Assembly: GCA_044433365.1 (NCBI GenBank)
Contig: JAWXTR010000015.1
Span: 1-35,173 of the forward strand
From: CAMQVM01 sp044433365
GTDB lineage: Bacteria; Bacteroidota; Bacteroidia; Bacteroidales; Rikenellaceae
Length of the DNA stretch: 35,173 nt
Direction of reading: 5' to 3'
Shown: in pieces, positions 1 to 7,335 of the stretch
How positions within the stretch are numbered: position 1 is the first letter of the stretch
Layout of the letters: the number at the start of each line of letters is the position of its first letter
The notes under the pieces: model-generated
Seen by the model: the letters and a program-made list of their open reading frames with translations, nothing else
Databases searched by the model: none
Told to the model about the DNA's origin: nothing
Program-made: the position numbers and the translations under genes

Positions 1-98
1 ATCGAAAATATAGTGGTTCTATATTGAGATTTAATAGTGAAAAATATCGCTCCAAGAGTGCTATTAAGAATATGGCAATAATTGTTTTACACTACTTA
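1..98 (-). repeat. 167-bp palindromic repeat, copy 1 (truncated by window edge)
   Basis: This stretch is the exact reverse complement of the first 98 bases of the repeat copies at 11988-12154 and 32379-32545. The rest of the copy lies outside the window. It ends with CTACTTA at 92-98 and abuts a 46-bp-family repeat. It holds no gene. It is probably a non-autonomous mobile element (MITE-like); that is inference from copy number and shape. Confidence 0.85.
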
Positions 99-307
99 AT
101 AATTGGTTTTATTCGATTTTCAGAAGTTCCCTAAGGAAAGCTTTCTTGATTAGGGTTAGTTCTAAATTTATGAATATCCCCTAAATCCAATTTTAAGAAG
201 TTCCCTATAGATGAAAATTTAATTTATTTTCCTATTTTGTATTAAAATTGATTAAAATTTATTATCTTGCGACTGTAAAATTCGTAACAATCTAATTTAT
301 TTAAAAT
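99..307. other. Intergenic leader of pepD with 46-bp-family repeat remnants
   Basis: No open frame with recognisable content is present. The right part of a 46-bp-family element lies at 99-132 (AATTGGTTTTATTCGATTTT then AGAAGTTCCCT). A second, degenerate one lies at 152-206 (AGTTCTAA near 158, TTAAGAAGTTCCCT ending at 206). The remaining 100 bases before the ATG are AT-rich. TATCTTGC at 263-270 resembles a -7 box with two mismatches, but no TTTG lies at the right distance, so I do not call a promoter. Confidence 0.6.
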
Positions 308-1768
308 ATGGACAAAAATATCTCGCAACTTTCTCCAGAGAAAGTTTGGAAGCATTTTATGGCAATTTGCTCTATTCCACACCCTTCAAAACATGAAGAG
401 GCTATCGCTAAATATGTTGTAGATTTTGCAGCTGAGCACGAAATTGAGTGCCACGTCGACAAAACTGGCAATGTACTTCTTCGTAAACCTGCTACTGAGG
501 GTATGGAGGGATGCAAAGGCATTATAATGCAAGGTCACCTTGATATGGTAGCCCAAAAAAATGGTGATAAAGAGTTTGATTTCCTAAAAGATGGAATTGA
601 GCCATATATCGATGGTGAGTGGTTAACAGCAAATGGTACAACTCTAGGTGCTGATAACGGTATGGGCGTAGCTGCTGCACTTGCAGTGATGGAGTCGACA
701 GATTTGGTTCATGGCGATATAGAGGCACTATTTACAATTGATGAAGAGACAGGTATGACTGGTGCTTTTGGTCTTGAACCCGACTTTTTGAAAGGTGATA
801 TACTTATGAACTTAGACTCTGAGGATGAGGGCGAACTTTATGTAGGTTGCGCTGGCGGTGTAGATGCAGTTTGTACACTTCCTATCTCAAAAGAGGCTAT
901 AGCTGTGGGTAGTGCTACTTACAATGTGGAGTTAAAAGGAATGAAAGGCGGTCACTCTGGCATGGAGATTATTTTGCAACGTGGAAATGCTATAAAAGCT
1001 TTAGCTCGTGTATTAAATGCTGCATCTAAAGTAGCAGATATCAAAATTGCAGATTTTGCTGGTGGTGATGTTCGTAATGCTATTCCTCGTGAGTGTGGTT
1101 CAGTGGTTGTGGTTGCTGCTTCTGATTGCCAGTCGTTTGAGACTAAACTAGCTGAGGAGCTGGATTTAATTATTAAAGAGCTTAAAGCTACAGAAGAGGG
1201 TATTGAGCTAATAGTTTCAAAAATTGATGCTGTAGCTGAGTCGTTTGATGGCGCAACTACAAAAAATCTTCTTAATCTTTTAACTGCACATCCAAATGGA
1301 ACTATCCGTATGAGCGACTCTTTAAAAGGTTTGGTTGAAACATCTATAAATCTTGGTGTTGTGAAATGCAGCGAAAAAGAGGTTACTTTTATCTCTCTTC
1401 TTAGAAGCTCTTCAGATAGCTCAAAAGATTATTTAGCTTCACAACTAATTTCTATTTTTGAACTTGCTGGTGGTGTAGCAAATATGGTAGGTGGTTATAA
1501 TGGTTGGACTCCAAATATGGACTCAGCAATCCTTAAAACAATGCAAGAATCTTACAAAAATCTTTATGGTAAAACACCTGAGATTAAGGCTATTCATGCA
1601 GGTTTAGAGTGTGGTATTATTGGTGGTGTATATCCTAAGATGGATATGATTTCGTTTGGTCCTACTATCCGTTTCCCTCACTCTCCAGATGAAAAAGTGT
1701 TGATTAGCTCAGTTGAGAAATTCTATAATTTCCTAGTTTATAGCTTAGCTAATGCTCCTTTAAAATAG
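308..1768 (+). CDS. pepD: Aminoacyl-histidine dipeptidase (M20 family, PepD-like)
   Basis: Zinc-dependent cytosolic dipeptidase of the M20 family that splits Xaa-His and other dipeptides. There is no signal peptide. The expected metal and catalytic positions are visible: H77 and D79 in GHLDMV, D116 in TLGADNGMG, E146/E147 in IDEETG, D170 in MNLDSEDEG, and a C-terminal HAGLECG that supplies the last histidine. The dimerisation lid starts around GGHSGME. The length of 486 aa is normal for PepD. ATG at 308 is the first start and is followed at once by the family's N-terminal helix. Downstream a minisatellite separates it from a lipid kinase, so a shared transcript is possible but unproven. A housekeeping peptidase; identification is firm, exact substrate range is not. 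Confidence 0.95.
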   Translation: MDKNISQLSPEKVWKHFMAICSIPHPSKHEEAIAKYVVDFAAEHEIECHVDKTGNVLLRKPATEGMEGCKGIIMQGHLDMVAQKNGDKEFDFLKDGIEPYIDGEWLTANGTTLGADNGMGVAAALAVMESTDLVHGDIEALFTIDEETGMTGAFGLEPDFLKGDILMNLDSEDEGELYVGCAGGVDAVCTLPISKEAIAVGSATYNVELKGMKGGHSGMEIILQRGNAIKALARVLNAASKVADIKIADFAGGDVRNAIPRECGSVVVVAASDCQSFETKLAEELDLIIKELKATEEGIELIVSKIDAVAESFDGATTKNLLNLLTAHPNGTIRMSDSLKGLVETSINLGVVKCSEKEVTFISLLRSSSDSSKDYLASQLISIFELAGGVANMVGGYNGWTPNMDSAILKTMQESYKNLYGKTPEIKAIHAGLECGIIGGVYPKMDMISFGPTIRFPHSPDEKVLISSVEKFYNFLVYSLANAPLK

Positions 1769-1891
1769 AGACTAGAGGTTAGAGACTAGAGACTAGAGGT
1801 TAGAGAGAATAGGTTAATCCCTAATCTCTATCCCCTAACCTCTAATCCCTAACCTCTAATCCCTAATCTCTATCCCCTAATCTCTAATTCT
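1769..1891. repeat. Minisatellite of heptamer-like units (CTAACCT/CTAATCT)
   Basis: The whole gap between pepD and the lipid kinase consists of degenerate tandem units. From about 1812 to 1890 the + strand reads CTAATCTCTATCCCCTAACC-type repeats. From 1769 to 1808 the complementary form appears (GACTAGAGGTTAGAGACTAG and similar). The two blocks are therefore inverted relative to each other and could pair into a hairpin. It ends six bases before the kinase ATG, so its length could affect translation or transcription of that gene. Confidence 0.85.
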
Positions 1892-1896
1892 CCAAA

Positions 1897-2826
1897 ATGA
1901 ACAAATGGTTTGCAATCGTAAATCCCGTTGCAGGACGATGCAAAGGGCTTAACGACTGGCCGCTGATTAGCTCGCTATTAAGAAGTAGTGGCATTAGTTA
2001 TGATGCTGTATTTACGCAGAAAAAATACCATGCTACAGAGCTAGCAGTAGAGGCGGTAACACTTGGTTATCGCCATATTATTGTGGTTGGTGGTGATGGA
2101 ACACTTCACGAAACAGTATTTGGTCTATTTTTGCAACAACAGATTACACCTAGTGATGTTACTATTGCAGTAATTGCTGTAGGAACAGGGAATGATTGGA
2201 TTAGAATGTACGGAATATCTCGAAAATATTCGGAAGCTGTAAAGGCTATAGTTGAGGGTGAAACTTTCCTGCAAGATGTCGCAAAAATCGACTATTACGA
2301 GGCGATGGTAAAGCAAACTCGATATTTAGTAAACATGGCAGGTATGGGCTTTGATGCTGCTGTAAACTACCGTTATAACCGACTTAAAGAGAAGGGATAT
2401 TATAGTAAATGGCTCTATATAATTAGCCTTTTAAGGGCTGTTTTTACATATAAACCTATCGATTTTCGTATAACTGTAGATGGCAAAGAAATTCTCGACA
2501 GCTCTATATTTTCAATTGCTATTGCAATCGGAAAATATAATGGAGGTGGCATGATGCAGGCTCCTTATGCAATTGCCGACGATGGTCTGATTGATGTTAC
2601 AATAATTAAAAAGTTGAATATATTTTCTCTATTTCGTCACATTAAAAAACTACATAACGGTAATATCTACAAAGTGCCAAGTTCTCAATTTATTCGAGCT
2701 AAAAACATCGAAATTATTAGTACCAAGACCGATGCAGCCATTGAGGTAGATGGCGAACCTATTGGATATGCCCCTATTAACTTTTCGGTTATAGAGCGGG
2801 CTATAAAAGTTATCGTAGTAAAGTAA
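1897..2826 (+). CDS. Diacylglycerol/sphingosine kinase-like lipid kinase (YegS/DgkB type)
   Basis: Soluble lipid kinase of the DAGK_cat family that phosphorylates diacylglycerol or a related lipid at the inner membrane face. The nucleotide-binding fold begins with IVNPVAG (residues 7-13), and the family signature GGDGT is at 65-69, followed by HE. A GTGNDW motif follows around residue 110. The C-terminal beta-sandwich carries the usual DGLIDV and ends near VDGEP, which matches YegS/LCB5 architecture. The length of 309 aa is typical. ATG at 1897 is the first in-frame start, right after a minisatellite, and no clear Shine-Dalgarno is seen. In Bacteroidota such kinases often sit beside unrelated housekeeping genes, as here. 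The exact lipid substrate cannot be told from sequence. Confidence 0.9.
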   Translation: MNKWFAIVNPVAGRCKGLNDWPLISSLLRSSGISYDAVFTQKKYHATELAVEAVTLGYRHIIVVGGDGTLHETVFGLFLQQQITPSDVTIAVIAVGTGNDWIRMYGISRKYSEAVKAIVEGETFLQDVAKIDYYEAMVKQTRYLVNMAGMGFDAAVNYRYNRLKEKGYYSKWLYIISLLRAVFTYKPIDFRITVDGKEILDSSIFSIAIAIGKYNGGGMMQAPYAIADDGLIDVTIIKKLNIFSLFRHIKKLHNGNIYKVPSSQFIRAKNIEIISTKTDAAIEVDGEPIGYAPINFSVIERAIKVIVVK

Positions 2827-2828
2827 AC

Positions 2829-3045
2829 TTATAAATGCCAATAAAGGTTTGAAAAACCTTCTTCCGCTTTTAGCGAGCGGAGCGAAGCCGTGAGTGAAAA
2901 CGAACGATTTTTGCCAGCCCAAAGGGCGTGCTTTTTCTAAAAAAGCATTAACAAAAGTTATTTTTTAGAAGTTCCCTTTACAACTCAGATTGCATGAATA
3001 GCTAAAATAGCTCAAAAATTTCAAACCTTTATTCGCATTATAAAT
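2829..3045. mobile_element. 217-bp element with ~25-bp terminal inverted repeats (MITE-like)
   Basis: The left end 2829-2854 and the right end 3019-3045 are inverted copies; the inner 20 bases (AATGCSAATAAAGGTTTGAA on the + strand at the left end) differ at one position. The interior holds a GC-rich segment at 2873-2911 (GAGCGGAGCGAAGCCGTGAG and flanks) that recurs inverted at 16650-16686, and a TTAGAAGTTCCCTT (2965-2978) from the 46-bp repeat family. It encodes nothing. Most of the 330-base gap before the first GH2 gene is this element; 3046-3157 is AT-rich leader with degenerate AGTTCTAA (3069-3076) and GGAAGTTTCC (3127-3136). Confidence 0.6.
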
Positions 3046-3157
3046 ACCTAACTTAAAATTATACGGAGAGTTCTAAATTTTGGCTTTTGAAGCCTTAAAA
3101 AGTAAAGTCATAAAAACCATATTTTGGAAGTTTCCAAAAACCCTAATTAATAAAAAT

Positions 3158-5758
3158 ATGATAAAAAAACTTCTATTTTCAACTCTATTATCGCTTGCCT
3201 TATTCGGTGCTAAAGCACAAGAGATCAATAGCGATTGGTATTTCTACAAATCCGATGATGTAGCAAAAAATGCTATCTCAAAAAACTTTAAATCAAATGA
3301 TTGGGAAAAGGTATCTATACCTCATACCTATATCCCCTCAGGTAGCGATGAGGTGTATCGTGACCAAATTGAGGATATGATATATGAGGGAGTGGGATGG
3401 TATCGCAAAAACCTTAATATTAGTAATGAATTAAAAAACAAACGATTGTTTCTTCGCTTTAATGCAGCATACATTGATAGTGATGTATATATTAATGGTG
3501 AGAAAATAGGAAACCACAAAGGTGGCTACTCCGCATTTATCTTTGAGATTACCGACTACGTAAAATTTGGCAAAGAGAACTATATCTCAGTTAGAACTGA
3601 CAATACACTCACTGAGGATATTAATCCTCTTGGAGGAGGTTATGTAAAATTTGGTGGTTTGACACGCCCGATAGATTTCGTTGTAAAAGAGCCATTTTGT
3701 ATTAGCCCTTTGCACTACGCCTCATCGGGTGTATATTGCAAACAGTTGGAGGTGTCGAAATCTAATGCAAAATTGGAGATTGAAACAATCTTAAACAACT
3801 CAGAAAAGGCAAAAGGCGACTATAAAGTGGTATGCTCAATAATAGATAGCAACAACAAAACTGTAGCAACTGAGAGCATTACCGCAAAATCGAAAGGCAA
3901 AGAGCAGTGGAGTGTAAAGGTGCCTATAGAGCTGAAAAATCCACGACTTTGGAACGGTATGCAAGACCCTGCGCTCTATACCGTAAAAGTTGAACTATAT
4001 AACGACGGAAAATTAATCGATAAAGTGACTGAAACTACTGGTTTTAGAAGCGTTGCAATCGACAAAGACAAAGGTTTCTTCTTAAATGGCGAAAGCTATC
4101 CACTACGAGGTGTTGCGCTTCACCAATACTACCCTAGAGTTGGTTCTGCTCTTACTGAAAAAGAATTTGATGAAGAAATGGAAGGTATTTTAGACTTAGG
4201 AGCTAATACAGTGCGACTTTCACACTATCCTCATAGCAAATACCGCCTAGACTTATGCGATAAATATGGAGTAGTAGCATATTCTGAGATTGCATTTATC
4301 AAACAATTTTACGGAACAGATGCATTTATCGATAATTTAAATATGCAGGCTAAAGAGATGGTATACCAGCTCTACAACCACCCCTCTATTGCTATTTGGG
4401 GGCTATTTAATGAGATACGTTTTGATGAATTTGAGGGAGTTTCGGCTATGCCAATTGTCGAGGGTATAAATAAAATCATTAAAGATGCCGACCCAAGCCG
4501 ACCAACGTGCGGCGTAAGCTGGCAGGATGGAAAACGCAACGATATTGCCGATCTTTCGGGCTGGAATCGTTATCAAGGTTGGTATTGGGACTCATACAAC
4601 GGTTCGCCAAACGACTTCTCGTGGATTGACCAAATCCGCAGCGAACACCCAACCTACAAATTAGCTATTACAGAGTATGGTGGCGGTGGTTCGTACAACC
4701 ATTTCGACCAAAACTACAAACGTGCACCATATAATGCTGACCAATTCCACCCAGTTGATTTCTACAACTATAGTCATGAGGAGCATTGGAAAGAGATTTG
4801 CAAACGTCCATGGCTTTGGGGAACATACATCTGGACAATGTACGAATTTTTGGTTCCAAACTACGATCAAGGTCGTTCAACATTTATCCATAACAAAGGT
4901 TTAGTAGCAGAGACTATGAACGGCGGTAGAGAACCGAAAGATGCTTACTACTTCTACAAAGCAAACTGGCGAAAAGATTGCCCAGTTTTCCACTTGGCTT
5001 ACAAAAAATTTGATGTTCGCCTTACCGACTGTGCAGAGGTAACAGTATACTCAAACCTTGGCGAGGCTACTCTTTCAGTTAATGGTGTAGATTATGGAAC
5101 AATCAAAAATTCGAAATATTCTATCTATCGTTGGTCAGATATTATACTATCCGAGGGAGAAAATAGAGTGGTTGTTACAGCTACAAAAGATGGCAAGCAG
5201 TATAAAGAAGAGGCTGTTTGGAGTTATGTTCCAGATCCTAATAAAAGCACAAAATTTAATGCTTTGGTTGAAAGTGGTTCATCTTGGAGCGTAAAATTCA
5301 ATGATGAGGCTGGAGCTACCAAAATTAATCTTGGTACAGGTGTTCCAGGTGAGGCAATAAACTCAAAATTTGATTTAAATTCGGATGAATGGAAGTCGAC
5401 AAACAGCTGGGCTACTATAAAACTACCTCTTTCGACAGCTTCAAAAACCACTCAAGGTAATTGGCAAGGAGGTATGGTGTATCTAACCAAAGATTTTACT
5501 GTAAATTCAGATTGTAGCGATCCATATATCTATCTTCGTCAGAGCGCAACAATGTCGACTGCCAATAATGGACGAATAACTATCGCTATAGATGGAGTGG
5601 CAGTTTTGACAATTGAAGAGGGAAGCGAAGATTATCGCCTAATACCTATTTTCGAGCGTTTTGGAGCTTTAAAAGCTGGAAAACACACAATATCTGTAAT
5701 CGCAAACCGACCTGTTAAAGGGGGAGTATTGGATGTTGGGTTGTTAAATAAAAAATAA
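3158..5758 (+). CDS. Secreted GH2 beta-glycosidase with extra C-terminal beta-sandwich
   Basis: Retaining exo-beta-glycosidase of family GH2 (beta-galactosidase/glucuronidase/mannosidase group). I start it at ATG 3158, which gives a clean signal peptide (MIKKLLFSTLLSLALFGAKA) and 866 aa; an in-frame ATG at 3080 adds 26 residues that look like leader DNA. Order: N-terminal sugar-binding sandwich (about 20-190), immunoglobulin-like domain (to about 310), TIM barrel (about 310-610). The acid/base is E419 in GLFNEIR and the nucleophile E506 in ITEYGGGG. After the barrel comes a GH2 C-terminal domain and then about 150 residues of another beta-sandwich that the paralogue at 32701-34866 lacks. Probably periplasmic. 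The sugar removed is unknown; beta-galactose is a reasonable guess given the sulfatase and GH95 neighbours. Confidence 0.9.
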   Translation: MIKKLLFSTLLSLALFGAKAQEINSDWYFYKSDDVAKNAISKNFKSNDWEKVSIPHTYIPSGSDEVYRDQIEDMIYEGVGWYRKNLNISNELKNKRLFLRFNAAYIDSDVYINGEKIGNHKGGYSAFIFEITDYVKFGKENYISVRTDNTLTEDINPLGGGYVKFGGLTRPIDFVVKEPFCISPLHYASSGVYCKQLEVSKSNAKLEIETILNNSEKAKGDYKVVCSIIDSNNKTVATESITAKSKGKEQWSVKVPIELKNPRLWNGMQDPALYTVKVELYNDGKLIDKVTETTGFRSVAIDKDKGFFLNGESYPLRGVALHQYYPRVGSALTEKEFDEEMEGILDLGANTVRLSHYPHSKYRLDLCDKYGVVAYSEIAFIKQFYGTDAFIDNLNMQAKEMVYQLYNHPSIAIWGLFNEIRFDEFEGVSAMPIVEGINKIIKDADPSRPTCGVSWQDGKRNDIADLSGWNRYQGWYWDSYNGSPNDFSWIDQIRSEHPTYKLAITEYGGGGSYNHFDQNYKRAPYNADQFHPVDFYNYSHEEHWKEICKRPWLWGTYIWTMYEFLVPNYDQGRSTFIHNKGLVAETMNGGREPKDAYYFYKANWRKDCPVFHLAYKKFDVRLTDCAEVTVYSNLGEATLSVNGVDYGTIKNSKYSIYRWSDIILSEGENRVVVTATKDGKQYKEEAVWSYVPDPNKSTKFNALVESGSSWSVKFNDEAGATKINLGTGVPGEAINSKFDLNSDEWKSTNSWATIKLPLSTASKTTQGNWQGGMVYLTKDFTVNSDCSDPYIYLRQSATMSTANNGRITIAIDGVAVLTIEEGSEDYRLIPIFERFGALKAGKHTISVIANRPVKGGVLDVGLLNKK

Positions 5759-5780
5759 TTAGCATCTAATTAACTTTCGT

Positions 5781-5936
5781 GGAAATTTATAAGTGGGTGA
5801 CCCACAATCAAAAATCCAGACCAATACCCCTGCTTACAAACGTTTTGAGTGGGGGTATTGGTCTGGATTGTGTAATTTTAAGTAAATTTCTTTACTTTTG
5901 GGTCACCCTCTTTATATTTATGGTAAAAATTTCCCT
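5781..5936. repeat. Large nested palindrome between converging genes (bidirectional terminator or MITE)
   Basis: Two nested inverted repeats fill the gap between the convergent GH2 and umuC genes. The inner stem is 17 bp perfect (5814-5830 with 5852-5868, ATCCAGACCAATACCCC) around a 21-nt loop. The outer pair is GGGTGACCC (5795-5803) with GGGTCACCC (5900-5908), and the outermost bases GGAAATTTATAA (5781-5792) loosely match the complement of 5915-5934. The loop contains CAAACGTTTTG. No U-run follows on either strand, so simple intrinsic termination is only partly satisfactory. Confidence 0.7.
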
Positions 5937-7254
5937 ATTTAACAACCAAAATATCACTCCAAACTGTAGTATAACATGGTGAAACTTTATCGCCAGAGAC
6001 AGGCAATTTTTCAAAACTACGACGAGCTGACACTAAAGTTCCTTTTCCATGACGAGAGTTGATAGTGTCGAGTACGTTCATGATTTGGGTTTGTCGTGAG
6101 CGGTCGATATTATCAAAAAGTGAGGGTAAAACTTTGCTTTTATCGACTAAACTAGAGAATATTACGCCTGTTTTTTTGTACCCAACCCCCTCTCGATAAA
6201 TGCTCTTTAAAATTTTGACTCCAACTTCAATTAACTCAGTTACAGAGTCGGTAGGCGTGTCGAAAACGTAGATTCTACTTTCGCTATAGTTTGTTTGTGA
6301 TTTTGAAAAGCGATTGGTTTGAGCAATAACAGAAATTTGTTTTGTAGCAGAGTGTTGTTTTCGTAGCTTGTCGGTTGCAGAGGTGATAAAATTGGCCAAT
6401 GCTGCTGAAAGCGACTCAAAATCGGCTATTTCACGTGTAAATGAGCGAGAAACCATAATAGATTGCTGCTCATTTTCAGCGTCATATAGAAATTCGATTG
6501 ACTCAATAGAGTTTAACTCCCTCCAAGTGCGGAGAGCACGTATAGTCATGGTCTTATGAATCCACGAAGAGCTAGTACGAGCAAAATCGAGTGCTGTTTC
6601 AATGCCATTCCTACGCAGATGCACCACACTTTTGCGCCCAATACCCCAAATATCGCCAATTTCGGAGCTGCGCAGTGCAAATTCAATATCGTTTTGCTCT
6701 TTTAATAGACAAACTCCATCGCCTCCCATAATCCCCTTTTTTACCATTCGTGAGGCAAGTTTTGCAAGAGTTTTGGTAGGTGCAATACCTATTGAAACGG
6801 GTATTCCACACCCTTTATCTATAAGTTTTATTACATTTTTTGCGTACTCTACAATATCAAAATCATCTTTTACTCCTCTCATATCAGCAAATGCCTCATC
6901 AATAGAATATACCTCAATAGCAGGAGCTACCGAGCGAAGAAGCGACATTACACGACGAGAAAAATCGCCATAAAGGGTATGATTTGATGAAAAAATCTCG
7001 ACTTTATTACGTCTTATAATATCCCGAACCTTAAAAAGCGGCTCACCCATAGCTATTCCCAACGCTTTAGCCTCATTACTGCGAGCAATAATACAACCAT
7101 CGTTAGAGGAGAGCACAACGACCGCTCGTCCTTTTAAATCAGGACGAAACACCCTCTCACACGAGACGAAAAAATTGTTACAATCTATTAGCAGGTAATA
7201 GTTATTGAATTTTTGTTTATCCACTTCGATTTTTTTTGAAGTGTAAAGATACAT
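5935..7254 (-). CDS. umuC: Y-family DNA polymerase, UmuC subunit of Pol V type
   Basis: Error-prone translesion polymerase. The N-terminal LIDCNNFFVSCERVF carries the first metal-binding aspartate (D24), and YSIDEAF carries the catalytic D119/E120. A helix-hairpin-helix region with IGRKS and the little-finger domain follow, and the C-terminal DUF4113-like end (GTLVSARR) is complete. The 439 aa are about 15-20 residues longer than usual at the N-terminus. A GTG at 7224 (residue 11) would give MDKQKFNNYYLLIDCNNF, closer to the family; TATCTTTA just upstream (7243-7250) resembles a -7 box and favours it. No umuD/LexA-like protease gene is adjacent. It follows the propeller/glycosidase gene by 81 bases, separated by a terminator, so it is likely transcribed alone. 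Confidence 0.92.
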   Translation of the reverse strand: MYLYTSKKIEVDKQKFNNYYLLIDCNNFFVSCERVFRPDLKGRAVVVLSSNDGCIIARSNEAKALGIAMGEPLFKVRDIIRRNKVEIFSSNHTLYGDFSRRVMSLLRSVAPAIEVYSIDEAFADMRGVKDDFDIVEYAKNVIKLIDKGCGIPVSIGIAPTKTLAKLASRMVKKGIMGGDGVCLLKEQNDIEFALRSSEIGDIWGIGRKSVVHLRRNGIETALDFARTSSSWIHKTMTIRALRTWRELNSIESIEFLYDAENEQQSIMVSRSFTREIADFESLSAALANFITSATDKLRKQHSATKQISVIAQTNRFSKSQTNYSESRIYVFDTPTDSVTELIEVGVKILKSIYREGVGYKKTGVIFSSLVDKSKVLPSLFDNIDRSRQTQIMNVLDTINSRHGKGTLVSARRSFEKLPVSGDKVSPCYTTVWSDILVVK

Positions 7255-7263
7255 ATTTTTTTC

Positions 7264-7301
7264 GCAAAAAAATGCGTACCCAAAAAAAATGAATACGCAT
7301 T
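7264..7301 (-). terminator. Intrinsic terminator of the GH43/propeller operon
   Basis: On the - strand an 8-bp stem AATGCGTA/TACGCATT (7301-7294 with 7278-7271), with a 15-nt T/G-rich loop, runs directly into seven T residues (7270-7264). It lies 35 bases past the stop of the 931-aa gene and just before umuC. Confidence 0.75.
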
Positions 7302-7335
7302 ATTAGTAAAGAAATTTTAAAAGGGGGGGCTAAAA

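Noticed and set aside
236..270. Promoter for pepD (TTTG then TATCTTGC)
   Set aside because: The -7 box has mismatches at key positions and the spacer is 23 bases.
1769..1891. Tandem repeats as a possible CRISPR array
   Set aside because: Units are only about 7-14 bases, run without unique spacers, and change strand midway; no cas genes are present.
3080..3157. N-terminal extension of the first GH2 protein
   Set aside because: The 26 extra residues have no conserved content and lie before a perfect signal peptide; the DNA there contains remnants of an intergenic repeat.
6602..6973. 123-aa open frame on the + strand
   Set aside because: It lies fully inside umuC on the opposite strand, and the umuC frame has all expected motifs.
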